Positions 35,761 through 48,345 of a stretch of 64,000 bases of DNA are shown here, piece after piece. How positions within the stretch are numbered: position 1 is the stretch's first letter; each line of letters opens with the position of its first letter. A program made the translations under genes and the position numbers. The stretch is from Watersipora subatra (Eukaryota > Bryozoa > Gymnolaemata > Cheilostomatida > Watersiporidae). The stretch lies in assembly GCF_963576615.1 (NCBI RefSeq), contig NC_088710.1:5250001-5314000 (forward strand). Direction: 5' to 3'. The notes below the pieces were generated by a model, which was not told the origin of the DNA, did not search any database, and was given only the letters and a program-made list of their open reading frames with translations.

Positions 35761-37080
35761 TAAAGTTCAAACATTTGAAGTTTTAATGTTGAAATTACAC
35801 TGAAAATGTGTACCATAATTTCAGTGTAACTTTGTAATTTCATGAAACATTCGTGTTCCTACTCATACCAGAAGTTCAGAAAAATCAAGCGAAACTACGT
35901 AATTTCCTTAGACCTAGGATCAGATGGAAAACATTTCCCTGAATTATCTCTGGTCCTAAACTCCTATCCTAAAATCATCAATGTTATGGTACATTTACCC
36001 ATAGAGAATGACTTGTGTTCAACTGGCATCAATAATCCTGTTTCATTCTATACTGTTTGTTATTAGATTTCGTTTAGCGCTTGACAAAAAGTTTTTGTGA
36101 CCAAATTAAAAATTATGTATATATGTGTATTTGAAGTTTTTAATAATTAATCCTTAACCTATTGCTGAACAGAGTTTTTCTGCAATCAAAATTGCAATAG
36201 AACTTAACAAACAACGACTCAACAATTTGCATAGACTTGAAAAACTTGTAAAATCCACTCATAATTTGATCAGCAAAGCTAAAAACTTAGAAAGAAAAGG
36301 CGAACTAACAGCAATTTATGTAGAACCGTTTGATATTGTTTTCAATCAGCTGCCACGCAAGTATGGACCATTCGTCAGTTGCTGGTACATTCAGCTGCAA
36401 ATGATTGTAGTAGTCTAGTTGTCCAAGCCACCTAAGTTTTCCCACAAATACTCTCTCAAAACATCGCATACTAGACTGTTCATATATGTTGCTCTGATAG
36501 CATGACGTTACAGCTGAGGTGTCTTCATCCACTAGCATGCTAAAATAAAACTGGAAAATTTTATCGATGGAGGTTGACAACGGAGGAAAGCTCTAACAGG
36601 AAACAGTAATGTAACCTGAAACAGGTAGCCTTCTTACAAGAGTCAAAAAGTTCCCTTAGAAAATGGAATCTCAATCACTAAAATTAGTTCACTTTTCTAC
36701 AGAACTCTGTTAATAAGCTCCAAAGCTCGACCACCGGTAGCAGGTTTTATGCTGGAACTTTTAACAAGAAGTATCTCCTATAGTTTTAGAGCTAGTTGAC
36801 AGGTTGATACTAACATGCCAATTTACTCGACTTATCGATATACAGACAGACCAGAACATTTTTTCTTTGCTATTTGAATAAGAGTAAAGGGCTTCGCTTT
36901 CTTAATAGTAGCATTTGACTATTTAGGCTAATGTTGTGGACTGACCCTTTAAAAGACAAATGTCAAGGTCAAGTGTGTTCGCGTAATGCTTAGTACGAAA
37001 TGGTTATCTGTAATAATGATATACAGTAGTTGTCTATATATAAGTTCAAAGCTGTTTTTTTCTACAATTTTTTGTTAGTC
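35761..37080. other. Mostly unassigned, with two unexplained open frames
   Basis: Plus-strand frames at 35842-36066 (74 codons) and 36174-36418 are open but match no family I know. The second follows an acceptor-like ctgaacag and begins SFSAIKIAIELNKQRLNNL, a lysine-rich helical stretch that continues to LERKGELTAIYVEPFDIVF before an in-frame TAG. It could be an exon or a transposon remnant. Confidence 0.35.
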
Positions 37081-37084
37081 ATAC

Positions 37085-37783
37085 TGAAAATTCATTACAG
37101 CAGGCTTATTTTGAGAACCTTTTAAAATGCTTCCTCGCTCCCAAAATTGGCCATCAAGACGCTGTTAGTGCAGGTGACTGTCCAGATGAATTTTTAGGAA
37201 TTCATTTGGACAGTCACCTGATATGGGATACACACATCAATAAGCTACATAAGCAGATAGGATCTATGCCAGGCCTTTTTAGTAGATGTTCTAAATTTTC
37301 ACCCAGAAGTGTTATGAAACTAATATACAACGCGTTTATTAACTCTAAAATTAGGTACTGTCTAAACTCACAAAGAAATGCTATTTAAAAACATATTAAT
37401 AGGCCCTATCACAAAAACGTCAAATACGCATAATCTTTAATAAGCCACCACTGACTTCATCTCAGTCCCTGTTTGTTCAGCCGTTTGTGTTGCCTGTTAA
37501 TAAACTTTACCAGTATAAAATTCTCTTGAGAGCTCATTTAAAATTTTGTTCAAGTGATGACAAAACAAAAAAAGATTTACACTATAACACCAGATTTTTA
37601 GAAACCAATCTACCTTTACCATTATTTTATACTGCTTCAGGTCAAAAAACAATGGCATACAGAGTACCATCACAATGGAACAGTCTTCCAATAGACTTAC
37701 GCAATACCTCTGCATTTGCTAATTTCAGAGTTAAAGTTAAAAGTCATTTGTTAAGCATAAATTACTCCAGACCTGCTGTTTGA
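37085..37783 (+). pseudogene. 5'-truncated LINE, end of the reverse-transcriptase ORF
   Basis: The frame at 37182-37388 reads LGIHLDSHLIWDTHINKL, then a helical stretch and IYNAFINSKIRYCL, the segment after the RT core in CR1/Jockey-like LINEs. After a stop and a shift, 37487-37783 continues with LLRAHLKF and AYRVPSQWNSLPIDLR, then FRVKVKSHLLSI and a stop, the usual end of these ORF2 proteins. The catalytic RT core and endonuclease are missing. 37784-37865 is probably 3' UTR. Confidence 0.8.
37171..37220. repeat. Imperfect hairpin inside the LINE, 22-bp arms
   Basis: caggtgactgtccagatgaa... faces ...ttcatttggacagtcacctg. The arms differ at one position and the loop is very short. The right arm is normal LINE coding sequence, so the left arm is probably a small inverted duplication. 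Confidence 0.8.
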
Positions 37784-37865
37784 ATGTGCCAATGCCTGTG
37801 GGCCCAGCGCCTCGACTAGCCGCAGTGCTACTGCGCATGTCGGCCTCATCATGCCTCAACGAGTA

Positions 37866-38850
37866 GGAACTAAGCTTTCATTTATTTTGTTTAACTTAAT
37901 CAATATTAGAACTATATCTTCATTTTGCTTAATGTTATATTTCCACTAATTGATGAAATCAAATACACATAAAAACACGGAGACTCAATTAAATACCAGC
38001 TTACAATCACCTCCGCATATATATCCTTTGAAATTGATTTAAAATTGAGCGAAAATTTGTTCTCAACGTGAAGTAGTTTTTAAAAAATGGCAAACAATGG
38101 TTTTTGGAATATTAAAGTTTCTCTGCTCTGATAAAAGTAATAAAAAAATATAAATGTAATAAAGGTAAGAATTAACTTAATTTAGACCATATTCAGTTTA
38201 AGTTAGAGCAAGTTGGAGTTAGAAGGGGGTAGTTGGTACTATCAACTTACTCATGGCCTGGACTACACTTTTCTGTTCATGGGTCTCCAAGCTTAGGCAA
38301 CAGGTGAAATTTCTTTTCACTGACTAATAGTTGCAGTTTTAATATAATTTAGGTTGTAAAATTTATTTTTATATACATTTGTATATACATACATATATAG
38401 GTATATAGAGTGCAGAATAACGTTGTAGTTGCCATGGTTGGTTTTGTATATTAAAACACCATCTTGTTTTAATATACAAAACTCTTGGATTAGACTTCTC
38501 TCTGCTAACTTGATTACTTTGAACTTATACATGTATGCATGAATTCATATAAATATATTATAGAATTATTTTAAGGTTTTTATTGCATAACGCAGGTTTT
38601 TACCTTGAAGACTTCAAAAAATTTGGTATGTTCAGTAAAAACTCTCACACCATCCACAATACTATTTCTATTACAGTCAGTAAACAGAGGGCTGTCGACA
38701 GGAGATAGTTGTGGCTAGATCCATATTGACCAAAACAGGTTGTATTTACATGCCAATTTCATATCTACAGGATGATATGCAGTGTTTGGAATAATTAACT
38801 CGCTGTAAACTGCAACTCTAGCGAATAAAACTGTAGGACTAATGAGCTAG
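37866..38850. other. Intergenic, nothing recognised
   Basis: AT-rich with short ata/tat runs near 38370-38400. No gene was supported. Confidence 0.5.
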
Positions 38851-39187
38851 CTAAACACAGGCTAGGTAGCCAGAAGCTCCCTACACGACACTGGCTAAAC
38901 ACAGGCTGGGTAGCCAGAAGCTCCCTATACGACACTGGCTAAACACAGGCTAGGTAGCCAGAAGCTCCCTATACGACACTGGCTAAACACAGGCTAGGTA
39001 GCCAGAAGCTCCCTATACGACACTGGCTAAACACAGGCTAGGTAGCCAGAAGCTCCCTATACGACACTGGCTAAACACAGGCTAGGTAGCCAGAAGCTCC
39101 CTATACGACACTGGCTAAACACAGGCTGGGTAGCCAGAAGCTCCCTATACGACACTGGCTAAACACAGGCTAGGTAGCCAGAAGCTA
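38851..39187. repeat. 44-bp tandem array, about 7.7 copies
   Basis: Unit ctaaacacaggctaggtagc followed by cagaagctccctatacgaca and ctgg. Copies are nearly identical and differ at a few single bases, so the array is young or homogenised. Confidence 0.95.
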
Positions 39188-41053
39188 TAGAAAGGGAATA
39201 AAAATTTTCCCTAATCCATTATTTATAACTCTTTTATTCAATTAACAGTTGATGCAATACGCTGATGGTATTGGGAATTCAACCTTTCCCTGTTGCCAGT
39301 TACAACCGGATAGCATGGCAATAACGCCTAATTATATACAAACATGATGAATGGTGAACAGGATTTTGCTGTAAACTTTTTCAAGATATTCAAACTGGCA
39401 GTTGTATAAGAAATCTTAAAGAGTACCAACGTTTGAGAAAAAGGAAATAAGGTTTTGTGAAAATACCAAAACAAGTAGTGATTCGTCTGTCGGAATCAGC
39501 ATTTCCTAGTATGCTTGTTGCTTTCCCTATTGGCCAATAGGATTCCTTATTGGCCAATAGGATTCCTTATTGAACAGCTAATTGCAAGTAGTAAATAACA
39601 TTCCACCTATCGGCACATCCGCATTCTCTCAAAAATTATTTATCAGCTAGAATGCCAAAAAATCGCTGAAATCACCCAAAATTGTCCAAAGCGTAACGCC
39701 GTCAAGTGGAACTACTAAATTTCTCACAAGAGCCAATAAGTGTGAAGGTTCACTTACAGCGAGTATATTGGCTTTCACTTTTGATCGTGTTGCAAAGTTT
39801 TATTTACGCAAGGCTCTGTGGTTGTTTAACAAAAACTACAGGTAAACATTCATTACGCTGACTGAGATCAAATTGTTAAAAGATGCTGACTTATTGACTC
39901 ACTAAGTTTTCATACAACGATAGCATAGCGACATCTGGTGCACCAGTGCTAAAGCACCGCGTTGGAACGACAGACAGATCATATTTCCATAAAACATTAT
40001 AGTAGAGCGAAGGTCGTGCAACCGCTTATGTCAAGGTTGTAGGCTATCTTTAAAAGGTGAAGGACAAACAAACCATGGATGATCAGAAGAAAAATGGCTA
40101 CTTTTGTATTATTCGCTATGGGTGTGACTCTAGTTAGGGAACAGCTGTGTTACTACTGCTTCAAACTATGATACAGCAAAGTACCCCTTTTTGTATGGAC
40201 TCCATGACACAAAGATGGCGTATCACACGCGTGTTTCGCTTCCAAACAGTGGCACTGAATCACAGAAGAATGAGAGCAACATGGCTGCTTCCATGATAGT
40301 ATTACAGTGCCATAAAGGGGGGGGGGTGTCGCCACACTATCACTGTATGAAAACTTGGCAATTGTAAATGACAAGTAAACTCGCTAAAACGACTTTGACC
40401 AATGCATCAACTCAAGCGTATTTTCATGTTTTGATGAGAAAATTTTCAGTTTGTAAATAAAATCATTTTTTAATCAAACCTTTTTAACTTAATGCACACA
40501 AAAAAAACTTATGGGTAAGTTAATATCTCAAGTTTGTACCCAAAAGACTAGATCATATCTGATATAATTACTAAAAAGCCTTCAAATGACAATATAACAT
40601 CCAAATTAATAAATTTAGTTTCTATTGGAATATGATTCAGAACGAGTCATCAGTGAATAAGGCATCAACCGATCGCCGATGTATTGTTTCTAGAAAATAT
40701 TGATTCTACTGCTTGTATCAACACCCCATATGGAAAAACATTGATTTCTATCTGATAAGATAACTTTACAGAACAAAGTCATTGTGGTATTAATAATAGA
40801 TGTAAGATAAAGCTTGGAAGCAAACAACTTGGGGAGTGATAGGAATTTCCATTGGCTGCGTGCCATCATGTAAGATGAACATATTCTCAATGCATAGGTG
40901 TAATACAAATATAATAATAATAATTAAATGAACTACGACAGAGATGAAGCGCCTAAATGGATGCCGTGGTGCTGTCAACCTGTAAACTGCATTAATATCC
41001 TTGCTGACAATGATGTCATACACTTCTATCCATTCTATATATGCAACGTGCAT
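39188..41053. other. Intergenic, about 1.9 kb
   Basis: Contains a short duplication of ttggccaataggattcctta (39530-39570) and a poly-G run near 40317-40326. Several open frames of 70-90 codons lack recognisable domains. Confidence 0.5.
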
Positions 41054-41272
41054 TTATAATTCCTCTTTGATCCCTGGAAATGTGGTAGTCGTTGGTGGTA
41101 TCTCCATGTCATGGTCGGTATCCAGGTCTTCCAAAATCGCAATCCGCGATTCTTCATCAGCGTCAATCTCTGAAGGGGAGGATAACTCTGGCCCAAAGTC
41201 AGTTATTCGGAGAATTTCCCTAACCTGCTCAGCCTCATCCGTGACTGGATCAAGCACACCCAAAAGCTGCAA
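41054..41272 (-). other. Possible last exon of an unrecognised gene
   Basis: On the minus strand, a good acceptor (TTTTTTTGCAG) at about 41270-41280 is followed by an open frame beginning LLGVLDPVTDEAEQVREIL, then an acidic stretch (EIDADEESRIAILEDLD) and a TAA. The acidic, low-complexity-free composition is more protein-like than most frames in this window. No upstream exon was found and I recognise no domain. It may equally be a transposon fragment or chance. Confidence 0.25.
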
Positions 41273-41334
41273 AAAAATTCATAAAGCCTGTGAGATAAGT
41301 GAGGGGGTGTCAGGCGTGTGCCATAATACAAGTC

Positions 41335-41381
41335 TGCCAAGTAATTCACCCACGCACACAGCGTGGGTGAATTACTTGGCA
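41335..41381. repeat. Perfect hairpin, 21-bp arms and 5-base loop
   Basis: tgccaagtaattcacccacg (plus c) pairs exactly with its reverse complement across acaca. It makes both strands of the overlapping frames contain the same SNSPT..AWVNYL peptide, so those frames are artefacts. Confidence 0.9.
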
Positions 41382-41568
41382 TCAGGCATTGTGGGAGCAC
41401 CACACGGTAGGAAAGAAGTGATGCATTTTGACAGGTTGTATACTCAACTGAACTTATTAGCTATGTGAGGCTCCAACTTGCTAGACAAACTTTTATAAAG
41501 TGTAACATGAGTTAGTTATTAGTATTGTTATTCTTATTATTACTATTATTGTTATCAGTTTTATCATC

Positions 41569-41623
41569 AGCCTAGTTCCACTAGTTCACTAGTCCACTAG
41601 TTCTACTAGTTCTGCTAGGCTGG
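41569..41623. repeat. actagt-rich inverted repeat
   Basis: cagcctag and ctaggctg flank repeated ccactagttc and tctactagtt words, so the segment can fold on itself. Confidence 0.6.
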
Positions 41624-42294
41624 TTTGAACAGGACCTTCCGAAGGATATTAGCCGATCCCAACGGGCTGTCTGCTGTGCTAATGGGTATTTTCACATCAA
41701 CTATCAGTAGAGCCAGCAAATTATTGTTATTATTAATAAAAACAATTATTAATAATAATATTTTTATTGATAATATTATTAGGATTATTCATTTATTCCA
41801 ACTTACGACAGATATTTAATATGAACCTGGTACATCACTGTAATCAGTCTCAGAAACCATTTATTAATAGCTGCCTCTTATTCTATCATAAAAAAATAAA
41901 CCTAAAGAGCAAGCAGTATAAGGTATTAAAGCCATTTAAGGTGTGGTGTTATTCTATAAACATTCTAGATTATTAAACCTGCGTCCTATGCTCAATTGAG
42001 TAATGTATTTTTTGAACTATAAGGGGGACCAAATTTAATGACATTGTGGGTGAATGGATCGATTTTCATATATAATATGCTCCGAATCGTAAGGCTCATA
42101 AAACGAAACAAACAATTTTGTACGAATTCATCAAATTCCTTGTCTGACGTGTTAAGATTTAATAGCTTGGCGATGGCAGCATCAAGCATGCCTACATCCC
42201 TTTGTCGGCATCTGATCTAGTTTCATCGCTCTTGCTTAGTTGGCTTTTAAACAAGTCTGGATGACAGCTGAAATCTATATCTTATCTGTAGCAT
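41624..42294. other. Intergenic, nothing firm
   Basis: AT-rich with att/aat runs near 41720-41780. The minus-strand frame at 41992-42189 starts MLDAAIAKLLNLNTSDKEFD but matches no family I can name. Confidence 0.4.
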
Positions 42295-42359
42295 ATGAAG
42301 GCTGGTTTACGCTATGTTGCTGTATGTCCGTATGTCCGTGTTCTCCTCTCAGCAATTAT

Positions 42360-42530
42360 ACGTCGATTATGTGCACCGTACACCGAAGGCATCGTCAAGG
42401 CAAAGCGGATACTTGGGAAAGTTTGTAGCTATCAAATTTTTCCGATAGTTTGCCGAGCATCTACGACAGGCTGTGCAATTACTGGCTTTCCATACTTCAA
42501 ATGGATTCAGAGTTGCCAAATCATAGAAAC
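42360..42530 (-). repeat. Dispersed repeat D, copy 2
   Basis: The minus strand carries gatgctcggcaaactatc and a ccttgacgatgcc end, matching 22490-22670 at a diverged level. Confidence 0.6.
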
Positions 42531-45500
42531 GGTAAAACCGAAACCGATTCAACGCCATTTTGCTTCACAAAATTTGTGCATAAGCATTCGCAGTGAGACT
42601 ACGATAGTGTCATACAAATGCTCACTGCGGATGGATTCGAATCGGTAATATCCAGTAAAGCTCTCCAGTGAAGGTAAAAAAATTCAGCGTATTTCATCAT
42701 ATTACGATGCTGATTACTAATTCTAATTACTATTGCCAACGTAGATTTCTCATACAGCAATAATAAGGTAATTAATTTTGTATTTATTTTATTATGGTTT
42801 GTGGTTGCAACTTCCTGTAATATATTTTAATTTTGACTACATTATTTATGTTGTTAATATCACACTTTCATATTTTTTGCAAATGGAGACTTTTTCTTAT
42901 TAAATATATAATCTCTCATCATAAAAGAGACTATCGTTTATGCGACCTCTGAAGTAATAACTATATAGCAAGTAGTAAATTCTGTTGCTGTTTTGTAATA
43001 TAGAGGGCAGCAATAAAGAAACAAAAAGAAAAAACTGATCAGGCATCTTGGCTGAGTGCAAAAAGAATGAATCAAAAAGCAACCGGGACCTAAAAGCGAT
43101 TCTACTTTAACAATTTTTGTTTTACGGTGTATATCGCTAGTCTGGGAAAAATCAATAAAGTGCAACTCCGAATCGTTAGAAAGGTGAGGTGTGAATTAAT
43201 CGGCAGTGATCAACTCCGAATCACTTCAAAGCATGGAAACCCAGTGATAGTGTACCACGTCAGCGACAGTGATTGTTGCCATTGCAGTTTACCCGATCAA
43301 TATTTTTTATGATGGTTCCCACGGGACTAGTAATCCATCTTTTGCATTGCATAGCGAGAACGCTATGCTGCGGATTAGTTCCGTTTAAATGAGTTTGTGA
43401 TCGTGTGAACATTGTTATTATAGATATTATAACAGAAGATCACCAAAGTATTGCGTGAATAACACAGACCTATGGAGATATAGTGTGAGCTAGCCTTTAG
43501 GCCTATAGCAAGTTTTTGAACACGTAGAGAGTTTTTGTGCACGTCTTGCAGTCACTAGATATGGTACTCATTTAAATACCAGCCGGATGCCACTTAGCAT
43601 AGTCCGTCCTTTTGTCTAAACGGTACAGTCTGGATCCATGTTTCTATATTGAGTCATATATCCCTGGATCCATCCGGTATGTATGACTCACCATAAGCAG
43701 CATGGGCTGACTGATAACATACTGGGTATGTTCTGTCATTCGTATACGTACACCCCTGCTGCCAGACACACCACTACATTGATCTAGAAGAATGGCAGCA
43801 TCGCGAATGAGTGTTCACTGACCATATGTTTCCTTTTCCCCTGACTAAAGGTAAATACTCAAATCAGTTATAATTAACCTACTAGAAAGCTCACTGGAGT
43901 GCTTGCAATGATTTATTGACCACGCATTCATTTTAACCACTGCTAGGTAACTCAGATCGCGGTGAGTCCTTTAGGGGAAAACCAGAAATCATTTTGATAT
44001 TGAGGTAATAAATTTTAATCTAGCCAATGATAGTTAACTCTGCAAGTTGTTTCTGGCTGTAGGAGTCTTTTTATGTACTTCCTCAAACAGATCGTAAAGG
44101 ATTAAATGGGGTGTGTCATAAGTGCTTTAGCAAGTTAATACAGTAATAACTCATTCATCCTTTGATTTATGCCAAAAAACAGTTGACTTTTCTTCCTGGA
44201 TAAAATTGTTAAAAGGTTTTTATTTGAATTGAGTAGGAAATCCCACTGTTCGCATCTCTGAGGCAATGCCCGATATTAACCCATCTATAGGCCCTATATG
44301 TGTTTAAACATACATGTAAACATTCTAGTAATATTCTATTCAAACTGTTATGCAAAAATATGCAACCATTTTTCAGAAATAAAAATTTCCTTTTGTTTAA
44401 TTTTTTAATTATAAAACAATTTTTTTTGCTTTACCCAATAATTTTTATTATTTTAGGTAGCGACTACAGTATATATTAGTTAATTACTATAGTTTAGCAC
44501 ACATATATTTCACAAGGCAAAAGCTCATTCCAATGCAAGTTGACAAAGACACGTAAGATTAAACACATCATGGGCGATTACATGACAAGCAAACCTGAAA
44601 TTATGTAATACATGACACAGCGGACCAAAAACAACCCTAAAAGCTAATTCACAATAAAACTATGTTTCCATCCACATCACATGGATGTGGTGTTGTGCTC
44701 AAGTTGTGTTACCGTGCGAATTAAATATTTCTATGGACATTTGCATGATGCAGATTGACTCTGGCGCCTTGTTGAAAAAAAGGTAAGGAATTGTACGCAA
44801 AAAGTTAATAATTAGTGACGCAGTTAGTGACACAAACATGTGAAAATCGATCGAGAAACTATGACTGAAATATTGAAAATGTTTAAAATTGAATAGCTAT
44901 TTTAATGAGCATCATTCGCGAGTGCTGTTTCCAGTTATTCGCAAGCATGACGGATTTGATGAAGTTTGGCGAATCGCAAAACTAGCTTAGTTTGTGGGAT
45001 TATGCAATTTCCATGATGCCGTCAACTTGCGGATTGGCTCAAATTTGCGAATCATGCGCATCATGAAAACGTACGTCAGTGTTGCCCTCTCACCCTTAAT
45101 TTACGGCCTCAGTTGTCCTCTCAGCCTCAGTTACTTAATTTTTAATATAATAAATATTAGAAATTATTATTGCCTAAACGCATTTAAATAATGATAGAGT
45201 TTAGGGTTTATCTTTGAGAAATTTGTACTGAGATACTTGGTGAAGGCTTAATATGGTACATATCCAAATACCATGTAGCTGCAGAATGTATACCCTTCAA
45301 TTTTAATTATTATATTTTGCTATTTCGCTTTTTATAAATAATTGCTGATATTAACTACCTCATTCATTTTGAGCCAACATTGACCCCTTTCAGACACCTG
45401 AGATGAGTTTGGCTTTTAAATGCAACGATACAAAGGTGAAGAGCCCAAAGGGTGTGCTTGGTTGGCCCATACTTTCTCCATTATCCTTTCTTGCCTATAA

Positions 45501-46430
45501 CCATCCCTACGAGCTGGCTGTCAAAAGCGATGGAAGGGTAAAACCGCTTGTGTATGTCCTAAGGTCAGTTCATGTCTACCAAGCTCTGTACCAAAGGTCA
45601 GCAATATTCATAAAATATTTTTTGCTGCTCTTCCATGGAGACAACAGTGTTCGGTTAACTGTGTACCGAGATCATGTTATAAGTCTTGAAACATAGCGCT
45701 CAATGAACGCAACCGCAATTGGGGAGTCCCCTTCTGGATGAAGTAAGATAATCTCCCCTTCTGAGACGGAAAATAAAATTTTTACCACTCGAAACTGCCA
45801 CTCTTAGGGGATAGGTAATTAATTATTAATAGTAATTAATAATAAAGAGAATGAAAAGCCAAAAGAACGAAACCTGTAGCAATGTGAGATGCTAGCACTG
45901 GCGTCTGCCTCGCGACAACCTACTAGAGGCATCAGACACGAATGTAATCTTTTGTCCTTGACATTTATAGAAATGTATTTCTATTATGACACTCAAAATA
46001 TAAATGGTACACGGTTTTAAATTATTTTGTAAAACATTTTCTATTCAGAATAGCGTTATGTTGTTTTAAAGTGATGAGTTGGTATTATAAGCCTGAGCTT
46101 TTGGTGTTTTTCAACGAGTTTCACATAAATTCACTGTTAAGATACCAGCTAGCCAATCATGAGGGAGGCTACAATATCCAGCAATACCAATGCACACGAA
46201 TATGCTAGCATCCACCGCTAGCATCATCTACACTGTCAATGAATTTGCTCAATATTAATCCATAGTGTTTCACTCTTTAAGGGTAAGCTGGTCTTGTGCT
46301 AGCGCTTGAAGTGTGTCAATGGGTCAGCACATGTAACTACGCAAGCTGTGATTTTAGACTAATAATCTTACCTAGACATTTTTTATTTTTTATTTTTTTC
46401 CTATATTCACTAGTGTGCCGTGGGAGATTG
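42531..46430. other. About 3.9 kb without a supported gene
   Basis: A hairpin lies at 42585-42633 (cattcgcagtgag against ctcactgcggatg). Open frames at 44994-45191 and 45403-45696 have no recognisable domains. Confidence 0.5.
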
Positions 46431-46439
46431 TTAGACATA

Positions 46440-47280
46440 ATAACTATATACACAAGTATACACAAGTATACACAACTAGCTGAACAACCCGACGTTGCCA
46501 GGGTAATAAGAAAAGTCTTTGGACAGAAAACTTATTTGTATTTAACATATAACAACATTTTCCATTCTAAGTTTCAAACTACATATCATGAGAAAAATGT
46601 TTTGTTTGATTGAAATAAATTAAGAGAAAAATAAAAACAGCTGTAAAGGTTTTTAAACTTTGTCACACAACTTTTAAACTTCATATCATGAGGAAAATGT
46701 TGCAAGTCAAATAAATGAAAAAAATAAAACGACTATAAAAAGGTTTAGATGTAAATGTGAAATAATTAGCAAGTAATAGCTGCATTAAGTTGGTTTTACT
46801 ACGATTAAAATAAAAGATGATTTGGTAATGATATAATTAATACGAACTGAGAAAACAAAATAAAAATCCTAATATGTTGAATTAATAATAACAATTCTTG
46901 CGTAGAAGTGTGTGTGTGTAAAAAGATTACTGTTCTACCAGAAGCTATCCATCAAAACTTTGAATACGACGATACTGGTGGTACCTTTTGATATTGGTAC
47001 AAATGTAAAAATGAGATGACATACTGTCTTTGTTTGACCGAACTGAGAGATAATGTCAAGGCTCTTCCACGGAGACAATATAATTGTCCGCGTGAGAAAA
47101 ATTGTCCTTGACCCCAGATATAGTAATTGATCCTTTGAAAAATATTTCTCAACAGAGGTGCCGTCATGCGTGTGCGCATCGGTAAAATAATCAGTGTACG
47201 CTATAGCAATAGCTGGAGGAACACACATACATATACACAAACTTTGAGAAATTATATATATATATAGATTATTGTGGAGT
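46440..47280. repeat. Complex repeat cluster
   Basis: Starts with tandem acacaagtat words, then aacccgacgttgccagggta near 46487. Next comes a direct duplication (tatcatgag.aaaatgtt at about 46585 and 46684), later a short (TA)n. A related word, tccgacgttgcacaggtta, lies at about 47440, so the cluster may be one composite element reaching 47460. The minus-strand 172-codon frame at 46935-47453 spans SINE and simple-repeat sequence and is not a gene. Confidence 0.5.
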
Positions 47281-47284
47281 TGCT

Positions 47285-47380
47285 CGTGGAGAGGGTTGAT
47301 TGGCGCAATTGTTAGAGGGTTGGTCTGCCATGCTGAAAGTGAAGAATTGAAATCCTGCATAATGGGATCTTTTTCTTCAA
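47285..47380 (+). repeat. tRNA-derived SINE head
   Basis: ttggcgcaattgttagag resembles an A-box region and gaagaattgaaatcc a B box, spaced as in a tRNA. The match to tRNA is diverged. Confidence 0.5.
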
Positions 47381-47628
47381 CCCCCATAGTGACTTCAGAC
47401 GAACAGACACTGCTTTTATTATAGGAAAAACTGATGAATGTCCGACGTTGCACAGGTTATAAAAACAGCTTATAAACAGTAGCAACTAATGTAGCTGCTA
47501 TTGACCAAGTTTTACTATGTCTTCTCAGATTAGCAAAATGACTAATTTCAGTAACTTCAACTACTATTGTAAGAGCCGTGAGCCATGATGACCGCCAAGT
47601 CGTGAGCCCTGAAAACAGATCTTTAGAC

Positions 47629-48092
47629 CAGGGGTTCCCAACCAGAGAGGAATTCCCCCTTGGGGGAATTTTGAATGCATAAGGGCGAACAGAGAGGTGT
47701 CTGATTTGATAAATTTTAATTTACGTCCTGCAGTGCCATGTGAGTTTGGGTTTCATCATTTAACATTTTGGTTTTATCTATAACACTAGTTGCTAATAAT
47801 GAGCTACTAGTCAGAACCCAGATATATGAACATATGCATCCAGATTTTGATTGGATAGTAAGTCAACCTAGTCATGAACCAATTCACTTCCATGCCGAAA
47901 GTCAAGTAATGTTGTATGTTGTATGCACGTGGTATAAAAATTAACAATATGTTATATGTTTAGATACGTACAATAAAATAGGATTATAAATTGTATTGGT
48001 TGTTTTTAGTCATGTGAGTTGAAAGTGCGTAGGGAATCAAATATATGAAAAGACATAAGGGGGAACTGAATAAAAAAGGTTGGGAATCTCTA
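47629..48092. mobile_element. hAT-type MITE (464 bp)
   Basis: The left end CAGGGGTTCCCAACC is a common hAT terminus. The right end ggttgggaatctcta is its diverged reverse complement. The flanking 8-mers ctttagac (47621-47628) and tattagac (48093-48100) agree at 6 of 8 positions, consistent with an old 8-bp duplication. There is no coding content. Confidence 0.75.
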
Positions 48093-48168
48093 TATTAGAC
48101 GTTACGCGTCACACAACGTTGTTATGCGCATTTTAACCAATGTAATGAGTATAAACACGATTAATCTA

Positions 48169-48340
48169 GACGGTGTGGCTTAATGGTTCTGCTGCCTGCC
48201 TTCAGAACTGGAGGTACTAAGTTCAAATTCAGTGTGACACACAGTTTTCGTCACTAAAGCTTATTACTATTACTGGACACACGACAAACAGACCAACAGA
48301 CAAATGACAAACAATGATATGTATATATAAGTTAATCATT
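48169..48340 (+). repeat. tRNA-derived SINE, copy 3
   Basis: The A-box-like tggcttaatgg and B-box-like aagttcaaattc are tRNA-spaced. The 3' tail has repeated acaaacagacc-type words and a tatatata stretch, as in the copy at 10090-10285. Confidence 0.65.
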
Positions 48341-48345
48341 TAAAA

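Noticed and set aside
41001-41468. 155-codon plus-strand frame
   Set aside because: Part is the reverse of the minus-strand exon-like frame, and part is created by a perfect hairpin that gives the same peptide on both strands.
46935-47453. 172-codon minus-strand frame
   Set aside because: It runs through a SINE head and a (TA)n tract and shows no domain.
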